Positions 34,590 to 43,590 of a stretch of DNA of 64,000 nucleotides are shown one piece after another. Both the position numbers and the translations under genes were made by a program. Source of the stretch: UMGS1668 sp035447605 (GTDB lineage: Bacteria; Bacillota; Clostridia; Oscillospirales; Ruminococcaceae); NCBI GenBank assembly GCA_035447605.1, contig DAOTHJ010000009.1:6952-70951 (forward strand). The letters are read 5' to 3'. Every line of letters begins with the position of its first letter. The first letter of the stretch is position 1. The notes under the pieces were generated by a model that saw only the letters and a list, made by a program, of their open reading frames with translations, did not search any database and had not been told where the DNA came from.

Positions 34590-35016
34590 AAAGGCCTTCC
34601 ACGACTACTTTGTGGATGAGACCTTCGAGGCGGGCGTCGAACTCTGCGGTACGGAGGTCAAGAGTATCCGCGCCGGCGGCGTCAACCTCAAGGACAGCTG
34701 GTGCGAAGTCAAAAACGGCGAGATCTTCGTCAACGGCATGCACATCAGCCCCTATGAGAAGGGCAATATCTTCAACCGGGATCCGATGCGCGCGCGCAGG
34801 CTCCTGATGCACCGGCGCGAAATCATCAAGCTGTTCGGGCTCATCCAGCAGCAGGGCATGGCGCTGATTCCGACGGAGCTGTATTTTAAAGGCTCAAGGG
34901 TCAAGATGGCGGTTTCGGTCTGCCGCGGCAAGAAGCTCTACGACAAACGCGAGGATCTCGCGGAGCGGGCGGCCAAAAGAGACATCGAAAGGAGCATGAA
35001 GGAACAGAGAGTATAA
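34552..35016 (+). CDS. smpB: SsrA-binding protein SmpB
   Basis: 154 residues starting at TTG 34552 after GGAAGGAGG, inside the gtrA end. Conserved parts KKAFHDYFVDETFEAG, LCGTEVKSIR, FVNGMHISPYE and KKLYDKREDL are present. It delivers tmRNA to stalled ribosomes; its partner ssrA follows within 30 bp. Confidence 0.95.
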   Translation: MQKNEIKTIARNKKAFHDYFVDETFEAGVELCGTEVKSIRAGGVNLKDSWCEVKNGEIFVNGMHISPYEKGNIFNRDPMRARRLLMHRREIIKLFGLIQQQGMALIPTELYFKGSRVKMAVSVCRGKKLYDKREDLAERAAKRDIERSMKEQRV

Positions 35017-35045
35017 TCCATACTCCCGTACCTTTTGCCAGATAT

Positions 35046-35389
35046 GGGGGCGTAAAGGTTTCGACGGGGATTCTGAAGTTTGGATAGCGGGCAGAGGCGC
35101 CTACCCTCTATAAAATGGGCAAAAACAACAAACGCTAACGATAATTTAGCTTACGCGGCCTAAATAGGCCGCCGTCCGTCCCATGAGTACCGCGGCCTGG
35201 GAACGGGCGTGACTTAGCGGTGAACGTTGCAGGGAGGTTCCTCCGGCCCTGTGATGTATTAGGGGGATACTGAACCGGTAAGCCTGCCTGTCGGCGTGCC
35301 GGGGAGGGAATGCAAACGACAGGATGCGCCCGGAGAAGTTCTTATGGATGGATTTTCGGACGGGGGTTCGACTCCCCCCGCCTCCACCA
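35046..35389 (+). ncRNA. ssrA: tmRNA (10Sa RNA)
   Basis: The 5' GGGGGCG pairs with the 3' CGCCTCC before an encoded ACCA; the T-arm GGGGGTTCGACTCCCCC is intact. The tag frame begins at GCA 35119 and encodes AKTTNANDNLAYAA followed by TAA at 35161-35163, a tag ending in the usual hydrophobic AYAA-type degron. Sits directly after smpB. Confidence 0.96.
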
Positions 35390-35390
35390 C

Positions 35391-35437
35391 AAAAAAAGCA
35401 GAGAACCGCACAACAATGCGATTCCCTGCTTTTTTTA
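35391..35437 (+). terminator. Terminator of tmRNA
   Basis: AAAAAAAGCAG / CTGCTTTTTTT stem with a longer loop containing GCAC/ATGC pairing. Confidence 0.85.
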
Positions 35438-35564
35438 TCACCGGCACCAAGAGCGACACCATATTTTGATATTGCGCGTTCACAACCTCGGCGATCTCCG
35501 GTTTTTTCTTTTTGCCCGATGGCCAGAGTATGGCCGACTATTTTCAAAAATATCGAAATAGCTA

Positions 35565-35593
35565 TTGACTTATTTATGCCGGTCTGCTACTAT
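35565..35593 (+). promoter_or_regulatory. Promoter of the sdpR-sdpI operon
   Basis: TTGACT at 35565-35570, 17-bp spacer, TACTAT at 35588-35593. Confidence 0.8.
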
Positions 35594-35617
35594 CTATTTA
35601 GAAAAAAATAAAAATAG
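35594..35617. promoter_or_regulatory. Putative ArsR-type operator
   Basis: CTATTTA and AAAATAG are inverted around an A-rich centre between the -10 box and the ribosome site of the repressor gene, a usual place for autoregulation. The assignment to SdpR is inference. Confidence 0.45.
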
Positions 35618-35634
35618 AATGCGAGGGGTGCGGT

Positions 35635-35910
35635 TTGGGATTTCCTGAAACATTCAAAGCTCTCTCCGACCCGGTACGGCGGGAGATTCTGGTTATGCTG
35701 CGCGCGGGCAAGCTGTCCGCCGGCGAAATCGCGGGGGCCTTCGAGATATCCGGCGCAACGATTTCCTACCATTTATCCCAGCTGAAAAAAGCGGGGCTTA
35801 TCACGGAGAGCAAATATAAAAACTTTATTTATTACGAACTGAACGCTTCTGTCTTTGAAGAAATCATGCTGTGGTTCTCACAGTTCGGAGGAAAAGAAAA
35901 TGAAAAATAA
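35635..35910 (+). CDS. ArsR-family repressor, SdpR-like
   Basis: 91-residue winged-helix repressor: FKALSDPVRREILVMLRAGKL, then SGATISYHLSQLKKAGLI as recognition helix and a beta wing (YKNFIYYELN). No metal-binding cysteines, as in SdpR. TTG start at 35635 after GAGGGG. The next gene overlaps by 11 bp and encodes an SdpI homologue, matching the sdpRI pair of Bacillus. Confidence 0.87.
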   Translation: MGFPETFKALSDPVRREILVMLRAGKLSAGEIAGAFEISGATISYHLSQLKKAGLITESKYKNFIYYELNASVFEEIMLWFSQFGGKENEK

Positions 35911-36541
35911 AGCGGCCGTCATTTCCACAGGATTATGTCTTTTGCCGATCGCCCTATCGGTGTTGCTCTATAACGATCTGCCGGATCAGATTGCCGTTCA
36001 TTTCGACAATGCCGGAACCCCCGACAACTATTTGCCGAAGGCTCTCGCGGCATTCGGACTGCCGCTGTTGTTGGCCGTCATAAATTTGTATTCGCATTTT
36101 CGCGTGACGGCAGACCCGAAAGTAAAAAATTCCGCCGCTTCGCTGCGAATGCTTGCCAAATGGCTCGTCCCCGTCGCTTCGCTGATAATCATGCCGATCA
36201 CGTTGTTTACGGCGATTGGAAAACAAGTGCCGGTGGTCATGATTGTCACCGCCATGGCGGGCCTTGCGGTTGCGATAAGCGGAAACTATCTGCCGAAATG
36301 CAAAAGGAACTACACGATCGGCATCAAGCTGCCATGGACGCTCGACAACGAAGAAAATTGGAACCACACACACAGATTCTCGGGATTTGTCTGGGCCGCC
36401 GGCGGTATTTTGATCATCATCGGCGCGTTTCTGGAGATCCCGTACCTGACGATCGCCGTCGCCGCCTGCCTGATCGTCATGCCGGTCGGATATTCCTACC
36501 TCTTTTCTCTTCATCACGGGGATGAAAGCCACGAAAAATGA
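35900..36541 (+). CDS. SdpI-family membrane protein
   Basis: 213 residues with six membrane segments and the DUF1648/SdpI layout: LPDQIAVHFDNAGTPDNYLPK near the N-terminus and NYTIGIKLPWTLDNEENWNHTHRF in the SdpI part. In Bacillus SdpI gives immunity to the SdpC toxin and sequesters SdpR. No sdpABC toxin genes are visible here. ATG 35900 follows GGAGGAAA. Confidence 0.88.
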   Translation: MKNKAAVISTGLCLLPIALSVLLYNDLPDQIAVHFDNAGTPDNYLPKALAAFGLPLLLAVINLYSHFRVTADPKVKNSAASLRMLAKWLVPVASLIIMPITLFTAIGKQVPVVMIVTAMAGLAVAISGNYLPKCKRNYTIGIKLPWTLDNEENWNHTHRFSGFVWAAGGILIIIGAFLEIPYLTIAVAACLIVMPVGYSYLFSLHHGDESHEK

Positions 36542-36628
36542 GAAACCGGCGGGATTCGAAGCGCAGGCTGCGCCGCCGCGATTTTGCCACCCGCACCGCC
36601 GCGCATGAACCCCGCGTATTTACAGCAA

Positions 36629-36664
36629 CAAAAAACGGGCCGATTAAATATCGGTCCGTTTTTA
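36629..36664. terminator. Bidirectional terminator between sdpI and the lipoprotein gene
   Basis: AAAAACGGGCCGAT / ATCGGTCCGTTTTT stem with TAAAT-like loop, A and T runs on both sides; the two flanking genes converge. Confidence 0.88.
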
Positions 36665-36708
36665 TCTGTGGGTCTCTTTTTTATGGAAAAGGACGGCGTA
36701 AGGCCCCG

Positions 36709-37482
36709 TCAGCCTTCGGCAGTTCCCGTGACGGTATTGGCGAGATACTTCCAGGAGCCGTCGGGCTGAAGCTGGATGGTCGTCGTGCAGCTCCACTGAA
36801 ATTCATTGGTGGTTCCGATATACCAGCTGCTGTCCAGCTCGAGGAGATCGCCCTCCAGCCGCACGCCGGTCACTTCGCCGACCTTGTCGAACCCGCCAAA
36901 TCCGCCGGGGAAAAAGTAGGTGCCGTTGTCCGCGTCGTACTTTTCTCCCGCCGCGGCGCGGATGTCGTCGGCGCCGAGGTTAAAGTACCGCCCGATGGTC
37001 CCCTCCACAAGATCGGCCGGGAAATAGAAATTTTCCGAAGCGGCATGAAGCGCATCCAGCCACCCGGTGCGGTCGCCGTCATGCGCGCGCTGATAATCGA
37101 GGCTCCAGCAGCTGTTAAACATGAGTTCCAGCGCCGACTCGTCGGTGATCTCCGGGCAGCCGTCCGCAAAGTCGTAACGCTGAGGGCTGTAAAAAGTCCA
37201 CGCGGCGAGGTAGGTGTCGTAGCAGTCCTGGGCGTCGAGCGAGATCGCGGCATCCGAAACGTTTTCGGACGGCGCGCTTTCGGCGGCGGAGGACGGAACC
37301 TCTGAGCTTTGAGCGGTCTCGCTTGAGGCCGAAGCCGTCTCGCTTGAGGAAGAAGGAGCCGCGGTGCCGCACGCAGAAAGCAAGGCGGCGGTCAGAACTG
37401 CGGCCAGTGCGAGGAAAAGTGCTTTCAAACCTGTGGAACTTCTGAGGCCGTCGTTGCCGGCCGTGCGTCTTTCCATCATCAT
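36709..37482 (-). CDS. Hypothetical lipoprotein
   Basis: 257 residues. N-terminal signal peptide with lipobox LSAC (Cys about 38), then a Ser/Glu-rich linker and a globular domain (about 80-257) rich in aromatic residues, unrecognised. Exported and lipid-anchored by inference. ATG at 37480-37482 follows GGGAGGG. Confidence 0.75.
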   Translation of the reverse strand: MMMERRTAGNDGLRSSTGLKALFLALAAVLTAALLSACGTAAPSSSSETASASSETAQSSEVPSSAAESAPSENVSDAAISLDAQDCYDTYLAAWTFYSPQRYDFADGCPEITDESALELMFNSCWSLDYQRAHDGDRTGWLDALHAASENFYFPADLVEGTIGRYFNLGADDIRAAAGEKYDADNGTYFFPGGFGGFDKVGEVTGVRLEGDLLELDSSWYIGTTNEFQWSCTTTIQLQPDGSWKYLANTVTGTAEG

Positions 37483-38056
37483 GACCCTCCCAAAAATCAG
37501 TTGTGGAATCTACCCTCAAGATACAGGAATCCGTCCCAAAATGCAAGATGCCGCCGAAAGAATCTTATGGTATCTATTGGAACTCCCGGCGCCCGCTGCC
37601 CGGCGGCATGGTTTATATGATTATGGCCTCCCTTGATACTTATGGCGGCGGTGTGAAGGAGACCTGCTTCGGTGCCGCGTCGTTCTTTTGCGGATGCGGA
37701 GAAAATGGAATTGAGCGCCTCCGCGCCGGAGGGCCTTCAGGAATACAAAACGGGAGGCCCCGAAAGACCGCCGGGAAGCGTATCGGCGATTGTGCCGTAA
37801 AAAAGCGCCGCAACGGCGGACGGAGAATCCGATCGGGCAAATTTCCGGAGAGGCTGCCGCCTATAAACCAAAGCCCGGAGGCCCGGCAGTCAGGCCCGAT
37901 TCCAGCGGCCCGGCAGGAAAGCCAGGTTCCGGCAGAGAGCTTGATTCCGCCGAATCGATCTTTGCCGTGACCTTTGGGCTTTGCCCTTTCGTTTCTATGC
38001 TTTTTCTGGTATACTTTGTTCGGAATATTTCCATTTATGGATGGAGCGATGGATTT
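37483..38056. other. Long intergenic region, nothing recognised
   Basis: 574 bp between divergent genes. Frames on the plus strand have no ribosome site and arginine/proline-rich translations typical of non-coding GC-rich DNA. A TATACT near 38010 could be a -10 element for the following gene. Confidence 0.5.
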
Positions 38057-38920
38057 ATGAAAAAATTTCTTACGGGGCTGACGGTTATTGCCGTATTGTC
38101 TTCGGCGTTTTCCGCCTGCGTTGGGGTATTTTTTACGGACGCCGGAACGGAAAGAACCGTTGAAAATATATACGGACAGCAGGTTGTACTATATGGCAAC
38201 GGCATTTACGCCGACAATTCCCTGATGAAGGCCGGAGCGACAAAGGGAATGGACCTCGTCGTTCTTCTTGCCGGGCTGATGCTTCTCGCCGTAATCCTGT
38301 TCTTCCGCGATAAAAAAGCGGGGATGCTTCTTCAAACCGGGCTGCTGTCCATCATTCTGTATGCGTCCGTCTGCCTGATTATGGGCGTGACGATGAACCG
38401 ATTATTTCTTCTGTATGTGCTGCAGTTCGGGAGCTCCCTGTTCGCTTTTCTTTTGTCTTTACAAGCCGTTGCGGCGGAGGAGGTCTATCAGGAAAGCCTG
38501 TATGCAAAGCATCTGGTCGGAACGGGGGTATTTCTGATCGCCGGGGGCTGTTCCACCTTTATATGGCTGACCTTTCTTCTGCCCGTTGTGATCACGGGGC
38601 AGCCGATGGAAACCATCGAAATCTATACGACGGAGCCCGCCTTTGCGCTCGATTTGGCCATAGTCCTGCCTTCCGCGCTGTATAGCGGCATTATGCTGTT
38701 AAAAAAAGAGAAAATCGGCTATAAGATGGCTCCCGTTCTGCTCACGCTGCTGACCGGCGTCGGCGTTTGCGTGATTTTTCAGACGATTTTTCAAAGGTCG
38801 CTGGGCGTGGTTCTCTCCGTCGGCCAGATGATCGGTCTGGTTGCCTCGTTTGTCGTCCTCGGCGCGATCGCCGCGGTGCTGGATCTCCGCCTGCTGAAAT
38901 ACGCCAAACAGACCTCATGA
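38057..38920 (+). CDS. Hypothetical multi-pass membrane protein
   Basis: 287 residues: an N-terminal signal-like segment (FLTGLTVIAVLSSAFSAC), an extracellular loop, then seven further hydrophobic segments (for example DLVVLLAGLMLLAVILFF and GQMIGLVASFVVLGAIAAVL). No motif recognised. ATG 38057 is in frame with a long upstream open stretch but starts the first hydrophobic region and follows GGAG. Confidence 0.7.
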   Translation: MKKFLTGLTVIAVLSSAFSACVGVFFTDAGTERTVENIYGQQVVLYGNGIYADNSLMKAGATKGMDLVVLLAGLMLLAVILFFRDKKAGMLLQTGLLSIILYASVCLIMGVTMNRLFLLYVLQFGSSLFAFLLSLQAVAAEEVYQESLYAKHLVGTGVFLIAGGCSTFIWLTFLLPVVITGQPMETIEIYTTEPAFALDLAIVLPSALYSGIMLLKKEKIGYKMAPVLLTLLTGVGVCVIFQTIFQRSLGVVLSVGQMIGLVASFVVLGAIAAVLDLRLLKYAKQTS

Positions 38921-38950
38921 TCCCGTGATTTTCTATTTTTCGGATGAATT

Positions 38951-38986
38951 TGCCTGCTCCCGGATTGTCGGGAAGCAGGCTTTTTT
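38951..38986 (+). terminator. Rho-independent terminator
   Basis: GCCTGCTCCCG / CGGGAAGCAGGC stem followed by T6. Confidence 0.88.
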
Positions 38987-39266
38987 CTTCAAAAAGATTT
39001 TATGCGGGGGGGGGGAAGATAAAGCAGCCCGATAAATCGGAACGGCGGGATTTTCCATTTTTTTGTTCCGGGCTTGTTATTTTTTCAATGTCATTATAAA
39101 ATGAGAAAGGAAAGAAAAATCCGGCATTCCAAAAGTAAAAAACATACGGCTGAAAACAGAAGGCCCTCCGCCGGGTCACGGATATGGCGGGGGGTTCGGC
39201 GTCCGTAAAAGGGGCTGCCCGACCGCGGCTCCGGAAAACCGAAGAAAAAGAGAGAAGGGTGACGAA
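38987..39266. other. Intergenic segment with a G9 homopolymer
   Basis: About 280 bp without a gene. It contains a run of nine or more G residues at about 39005-39014, a possible slippage or assembly-error site. Confidence 0.45.
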
Positions 39267-40985
39267 ATGAAACAGCAGATCCTTGCTCAAATCGCAGACA
39301 AACTTTCCGCTCTGGGAATTTCCGCCCAGTATGGTGCAGGCGCCGATATCTCGATCCGTACGAATTTTTTTGATGCCGGCTGGGGAACGGGATCAAAAAA
39401 GATCGACTATGAGGCGTCGGTTTTTCTCGACGAGCAGAAGCAGACGGCCTTCATGTATGAAAAGACGACGGAGACGGGCCGGGGCCTCAGCTTCGGCAGC
39501 GACGAGGAGACCTCCTTTCAGTCCGGGAAGACGCTGTTCCGCAAGGTCAAGGGCGTGCGGTACGGGCCGGATGGGCAAAGCGTGGAATACGATCTTGATC
39601 TCGGCGCGATTCCCTCGGCCGTCAAAGAGACCGCGAAGCGGTTCGGCTGGAGCTTCAAGACGGTTCTGAAAAAAGAAAAGGCAATGTACCCCGCCGGATA
39701 TGTGCCGGCCGTTCCCTTCGCGTCTGCTCCGGCCACGCCGGCTCCAGCTGCTCCGGCGGCTGCCCGGGCCATACCCGAGACGCCTGCCGTGCCGACATGG
39801 GCTTCGGTTCCGGCCGCGGCTCCGGCTGTGGTATCTGCGGCCGCAACGTCTGATGCCGGTGAAAAGCGGACCTTCTGCACCAACTGCGGCGCGCCGCTCG
39901 CTCCGGGAGCCGCTTTCTGCACCGTCTGCGGTACGCCGGTCAAACCCGCCTCCGGGGCCGGTTCGCCGGTAAAATCCGCGTTTGAAACCGGCGTTCCTGC
40001 CGTTTCGGAGGATGCTCATGCCGTTTCGACAGACTCTCCTGTTCCGGCAAGCGGATATGGCGCACCTGCCGCTTCCTGGCAAGCTCCTGCTCCGGCTTAC
40101 GGACAGGCGGCTCCGGGTGCGCCCGTACGGAAAAAACGGCGCGGGATCTGGCAGCTGGTCACGCTCGGCGTGCTCGCGGTACTCTTCGCAGCAGTTTATG
40201 CGCTGGCCGGGGTGAGCTTTTTCGGCTGGCTGCTTTTCCTGATCGTGATTGCCCTCAACGGATTCTTCCTTTTCCGCCTAAAGGGTGGAAAAACCGTGGC
40301 CGGAATTGCGCTGCTGGCCGTCTCGGCGGTGGTGCTGTTTCTCGGGCTGGCTTTCGCGGCCGGCCCTTCCGACGATCATCCGGAGCAGACGGGCGGCATC
40401 AATGCGGAAGATACGCTGGATGCCGCTGCGGGGACTGCCGGAGACATCGCGTTTTCCAAGACCTATCCGCTGGACGGCGGCGGCAGCCTTCTTGCCGAGA
40501 TCACGACGGACGGCGGAAAATACGACGTTGCCCTGACGCTGACGATACCGAACTCGATCCTGCCGGAGGATTTCCTGCTGAGCGGCGAAGGCAATTTTTT
40601 TGAGTATGAGGGTTTTACCCTTCAGGACATGGAGTTTCTCGAAGCGTTTTTATGCGATTCGGAGGGAGACACCTTCTATTCCGCCAGCGCAATCGGCCCG
40701 ACTTACGTGGAAAACGGGCTGGCCGAGGAATCCTCGACCTATTTGACGATAAGGGGGCGCACGGCGGAGGAATTCCGGGCGTTCGCCGAAACCTATGATA
40801 TGTTTAAAGTCTTCCGTTACAGGGCCATGGAGGTAGGCATCCGGGACTTTCAGACCACGGAGGAGAACGGGTATGCGGGCTATTCCTACGGTTACAACTC
40901 CGAGCTGGCCTACAACCTTCACCCGGCGCTTTTGGAAATCGCGGTCCCGTGGGATGATTTTTTTGCGGAAGCCGGCATTTCGTAA
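39267..40985 (+). CDS. Zinc-ribbon membrane protein of unknown function
   Basis: 572 residues. N-terminal domain (1-130) of unknown type, an Ala/Pro-rich linker (150-195), a zinc ribbon CTNCGAPLAPGAAFCTVCG (about 204-222), a second linker, three membrane segments (about 293-367) and an acidic C-terminal domain presumably on the other side of the membrane. Proteins mixing a zinc ribbon with membrane helices are frequent in Clostridia, with no assigned role. ATG 39267 follows GAAGGGTGA. Confidence 0.75.
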   Translation: MKQQILAQIADKLSALGISAQYGAGADISIRTNFFDAGWGTGSKKIDYEASVFLDEQKQTAFMYEKTTETGRGLSFGSDEETSFQSGKTLFRKVKGVRYGPDGQSVEYDLDLGAIPSAVKETAKRFGWSFKTVLKKEKAMYPAGYVPAVPFASAPATPAPAAPAAARAIPETPAVPTWASVPAAAPAVVSAAATSDAGEKRTFCTNCGAPLAPGAAFCTVCGTPVKPASGAGSPVKSAFETGVPAVSEDAHAVSTDSPVPASGYGAPAASWQAPAPAYGQAAPGAPVRKKRRGIWQLVTLGVLAVLFAAVYALAGVSFFGWLLFLIVIALNGFFLFRLKGGKTVAGIALLAVSAVVLFLGLAFAAGPSDDHPEQTGGINAEDTLDAAAGTAGDIAFSKTYPLDGGGSLLAEITTDGGKYDVALTLTIPNSILPEDFLLSGEGNFFEYEGFTLQDMEFLEAFLCDSEGDTFYSASAIGPTYVENGLAEESSTYLTIRGRTAEEFRAFAETYDMFKVFRYRAMEVGIRDFQTTEENGYAGYSYGYNSELAYNLHPALLEIAVPWDDFFAEAGIS

Positions 40986-41126
40986 GCTTCAGCCGCAACG
41001 GGTCGTCCTCTCCGGACAAAGGGGATTTTTCATCCTTCGGAATCCGGAGGCGGCCTCGGCGGCGCACATCCCCTGCGCAAGGGATTCTTTTTCATGGGGA
41101 AGAACATCCCGGAAAGGCGGTTACAG

Positions 41127-41597
41127 ATGAGACGAAAAGACAGAGAGATCACCGAGGCGGACAGAGTCGACGAGGTCGTCCGCTCGTGCGACTGCTGCCG
41201 GGTGGGATTTGCGGACGAGGGAGCGGCCTATATCGTACCCCTCAATTTCGGCTTTTCCGCGGCCGGCGGCGAGCGGATTTTCTACTTTCACGGCGCGGCG
41301 GAGGGCAAAAAGATGGATCTGATCCGAAAAAACCCGGGAGTCGGGTTTGAGCTGGATACCGGGCATGGGCTCTCCCTCTCCGAAAAAGGCTGCGGGTGTT
41401 CCTTCCGGTTTCAGAGCGTGATCGGCAGGGGAAAGGCCGCGGTCGTGGAGGATCCGGACGAAAAGCTCGCGGCGCTGCGGATTCTTATGGAGCATTACAG
41501 CGGCAGAACGGACTGGAGCTTCGACGAAAACGTCCTTCGCCATACCGCCGTCTGGAAGCTCACCGTGGAGGAGATCTCCTGTAAGGAACACGACTGA
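41127..41597 (+). CDS. Pyridoxamine 5'-phosphate oxidase-family flavin-binding protein
   Basis: 156 residues with the split-barrel pattern of NimA-like proteins: CCRVGFADEGAAYIVPLNFGF, FYFHGAAEGKKMDLIRKNP and a C-terminal WKLTVEEISCKE. Members bind FMN; some reduce nitroimidazoles. ATG 41127 is chosen by the conserved N-terminus (MRRKDREI). Confidence 0.85.
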   Translation: MRRKDREITEADRVDEVVRSCDCCRVGFADEGAAYIVPLNFGFSAAGGERIFYFHGAAEGKKMDLIRKNPGVGFELDTGHGLSLSEKGCGCSFRFQSVIGRGKAAVVEDPDEKLAALRILMEHYSGRTDWSFDENVLRHTAVWKLTVEEISCKEHD

Positions 41598-41787
41598 CGG
41601 ATGATTTTTCCGTATCTCCGCTGCCATGCGGACGTATCTCAGGGAAAGAAAAGGCGGCCCGAAACATCCTGCCGGTTTCTCCCGAAAGCGGCACATGCAG
41701 CCGTCTTTCGTGGCGGGCGCAAACAGGGAGACGAGTCCGCGCCAATCCATGATTACGGTCCGCCGAGGGCCGGAGCTGAGGTTTATG

Positions 41788-42099
41788 ATGAAAAAAGTAA
41801 AAATTACCGTGCTCAAAAAAGAATTCGACTCCGCGCTCGCGGAGGAATACCTGACGGACGGCGAGGCGGCCGGCGCCTGCCCGCTTCTGAATGTGGGCGA
41901 CGAATTTCTCTATGAGGGCGGTGCGGAGATGCCGGCGGGATTCTGCCCGTGGGCGTGGATCGATATCTATCATGGGGTGAGCGCGCTGTCTGCGGGGGCC
42001 TCATTTGCGCCGTGGAACAACCGGGACGGGGAGCAGATCCTCTGCTGCACCGACGGCATCCGCCCAGTCGTCTTCCGCGTGGAAGCGCTTGACGAATAG
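41788..42099 (+). CDS. TIGR04076 family protein
   Basis: 103 residues: VKITVLKKEFDSALAEEYL, CPLLNVGDEFLYEG, FCPWAWIDIYHGVSALSAG and ILCCTDGIRPVVFRV fit this small, cysteine-containing family of unknown function common in anaerobes. ATG 41788 has TGAGG before it; ATG 41785 is the alternative. Confidence 0.78.
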   Translation: MKKVKITVLKKEFDSALAEEYLTDGEAAGACPLLNVGDEFLYEGGAEMPAGFCPWAWIDIYHGVSALSAGASFAPWNNRDGEQILCCTDGIRPVVFRVEALDE

Positions 42100-42155
42100 A
42101 CAGGTCCGAGGCCGGATACGGCAATCGGTTGGTCGTTTGAGAAGGGGGAAGAAAC

Positions 42156-43001
42156 ATGAAACGGTTTTTCTTGTTATTGATGGCGGCGGCGGTTCTCGCG
42201 GCCCTCTCCGGCTGCAGCGGCTCTCCGGAAACGGATTCGGGGGTGGGCCTCTCCGAAGAAAGCACCGTCCCGGATGCGGAGACCACGGCGGAACTGACGC
42301 AGGTGCTCGACGATTTCCGCGTCTATTACGGCGGCTTTTACGAAAAGGCCGCGGCTTCCTCCGACGAGGAATTTTACGGAGGCCCCGGGCTCTTACTTGT
42401 TACGCGGGATGACGAGGCCGATACGGTAGAGTTTCTGGAGGAACAGGCGCAGGAATCCGGGGACGGGGAGCTGCCCTCCCTCTGCGGCGAGCTGGCCGCA
42501 ACGTATGAGGAGATTCACGACTTTCCCGCCGATACCAAGCAGGAGGAATATGTCGATTTCTGTGCGCGTCTCTACGCCCAGATGGAGCGGCTCGCCGGCT
42601 ATCTCGACGAGATCATGCCGGAGGGAGTGCTGCCCATGCCGGAATTGGAGCCCGTATCCGCCGTGGAATCCGCTGCGGAGCCGGCTTTGGAATCCGCAAA
42701 CGCTTCGGCGGCCGGCTCCGGGGAGACCATCCCCAACAGCCGCTGGGATTCCGACGACGGCTACACGCTGATCTTTTATCATGGGCAGGTCTATCTCGGC
42801 ACGACGTTTGAGAGCGACGAGACCATCCTATCGGAAGGTCAGGCCGCGACCTACGAGATTCAGGACGGCGCCATCCGTTTTCAGGCGGTGAGCGATCCGC
42901 GCACGGCCGTCTTCAGCTACGACGGCAGTACGATGACGGATACAAACGGCGAGATGTTTGAGTACGGTTCCACGTTTACGGAAAGTTATGGCCTCACCTG
43001 A
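42156..43001 (+). CDS. Hypothetical lipoprotein
   Basis: 281 residues with signal peptide and lipobox LSGC near residue 20, an acidic helical region (about 40-165) and a C-terminal beta-rich domain (about 190-281, beginning NSRWDSDDGYTLIFYHG). No family recognised. Strong ribosome site GAAGGGGGAAG. Confidence 0.75.
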   Translation: MKRFFLLLMAAAVLAALSGCSGSPETDSGVGLSEESTVPDAETTAELTQVLDDFRVYYGGFYEKAAASSDEEFYGGPGLLLVTRDDEADTVEFLEEQAQESGDGELPSLCGELAATYEEIHDFPADTKQEEYVDFCARLYAQMERLAGYLDEIMPEGVLPMPELEPVSAVESAAEPALESANASAAGSGETIPNSRWDSDDGYTLIFYHGQVYLGTTFESDETILSEGQAATYEIQDGAIRFQAVSDPRTAVFSYDGSTMTDTNGEMFEYGSTFTESYGLT

Positions 43002-43009
43002 AGAGACAG

Positions 43010-43037
43010 GCGCCCGGAGACGATTCGGGCGCTTTTT
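43010..43037 (+). terminator. Rho-independent terminator
   Basis: GCGCCCG / CGGGCGC stem followed by T5. Confidence 0.82.
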
Positions 43038-43238
43038 GTCGGTTTTGTGAGGAACGGAGGAAAAGATCGGAAATCCCAAAATAAAAAATTTGCAGCTTTT
43101 TGATTGTGGAATTTCAGTTTGAAAAACCCGAAAGAAAGAAATTTCCTGCGCTTTCTGCCGAAAAACGGAGCCAAAGGAAGGCTGTGGAAGCTGCTCTATC
43201 CAAAATCCCCCGATTTTTTACCATGGCAGATATTGCAT

Positions 43239-43267
43239 TTGAAGCGCCGGGAAAAAGATGCTATGCT
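43239..43267 (+). promoter_or_regulatory. Putative promoter of the cysteine-rich small ORF
   Basis: TTGAAG at 43239-43244, 17-bp spacer, TATGCT at 43262-43267, 44 bp before the start codon. Confidence 0.6.
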
Positions 43268-43311
43268 GACAGCAGCATTCGCGATGCAATCTTTTTTACG
43301 GGAGGTATAAC

Positions 43312-43407
43312 ATGTTCTGCTTTGGAAATTATTGCTCTAACGGAAATTGTGCCGATCTTTGGCAGCTTCTTTGCTCCTACCTTGGTCGTTGCTGCGGCGG
43401 CTGCTAA
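43312..43407 (+). CDS. Cysteine-rich 31-residue peptide
   Basis: A short frame missed by usual length cut-offs. It starts at ATG 43312 with GGGAGGT six bases upstream and a plausible promoter, and ends TAA at 43405-43407. Seven of 31 residues are Cys (positions 3, 8, 13, 21, 27, 28, 31), ending RCCGGC. The middle contains an aromatic/hydrophobic ADLWQLLCSYLG segment. There is no adjacent peptide-modifying enzyme or transporter. Metal binding, a disulfide-rich or redox peptide, or a regulatory leader are all possible; I cannot choose. Confidence 0.6.
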   Translation: MFCFGNYCSNGNCADLWQLLCSYLGRCCGGC

Positions 43408-43441
43408 AAGAACAAACATCCCATCCGTCCAATGACGGAAT

Positions 43442-43486
43442 AAAAAACAACCGGCTGGTCTGAATCAGGTCAGCCGGTTGCTGTTC
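43442..43486. terminator. Hairpin after the cysteine-rich ORF
   Basis: CAACCGGCTG / CAGCCGGTTG stem with a 13-base loop. The T-run is on the minus-strand side, so its terminator strength on the plus strand is doubtful. Confidence 0.5.
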
Positions 43487-43590
43487 ATCATCCGAAATTT
43501 GAACCACGGGCCTGTGCTTCCCGGACCGAAAGGCCCGGCTCCCTTTAACCGGAGACGGCGCAGTTCCATCGGAAAGGAAGGATACTTACG

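Noticed and set aside
35259..35483. Frame containing VEAGGVEPPSENP
   Set aside because: Antisense to the 3' part of tmRNA, a familiar annotation artefact.
37503..37970. 155-codon frame in the long intergenic region
   Set aside because: Arg/Pro/Gly-rich translation, no ribosome site, no recognisable domain.
43100..43435. 111-codon frame overlapping the cysteine-rich peptide
   Set aside because: No ribosome site at its start and it crosses the likely promoter; the short frame in another phase has all the signals.
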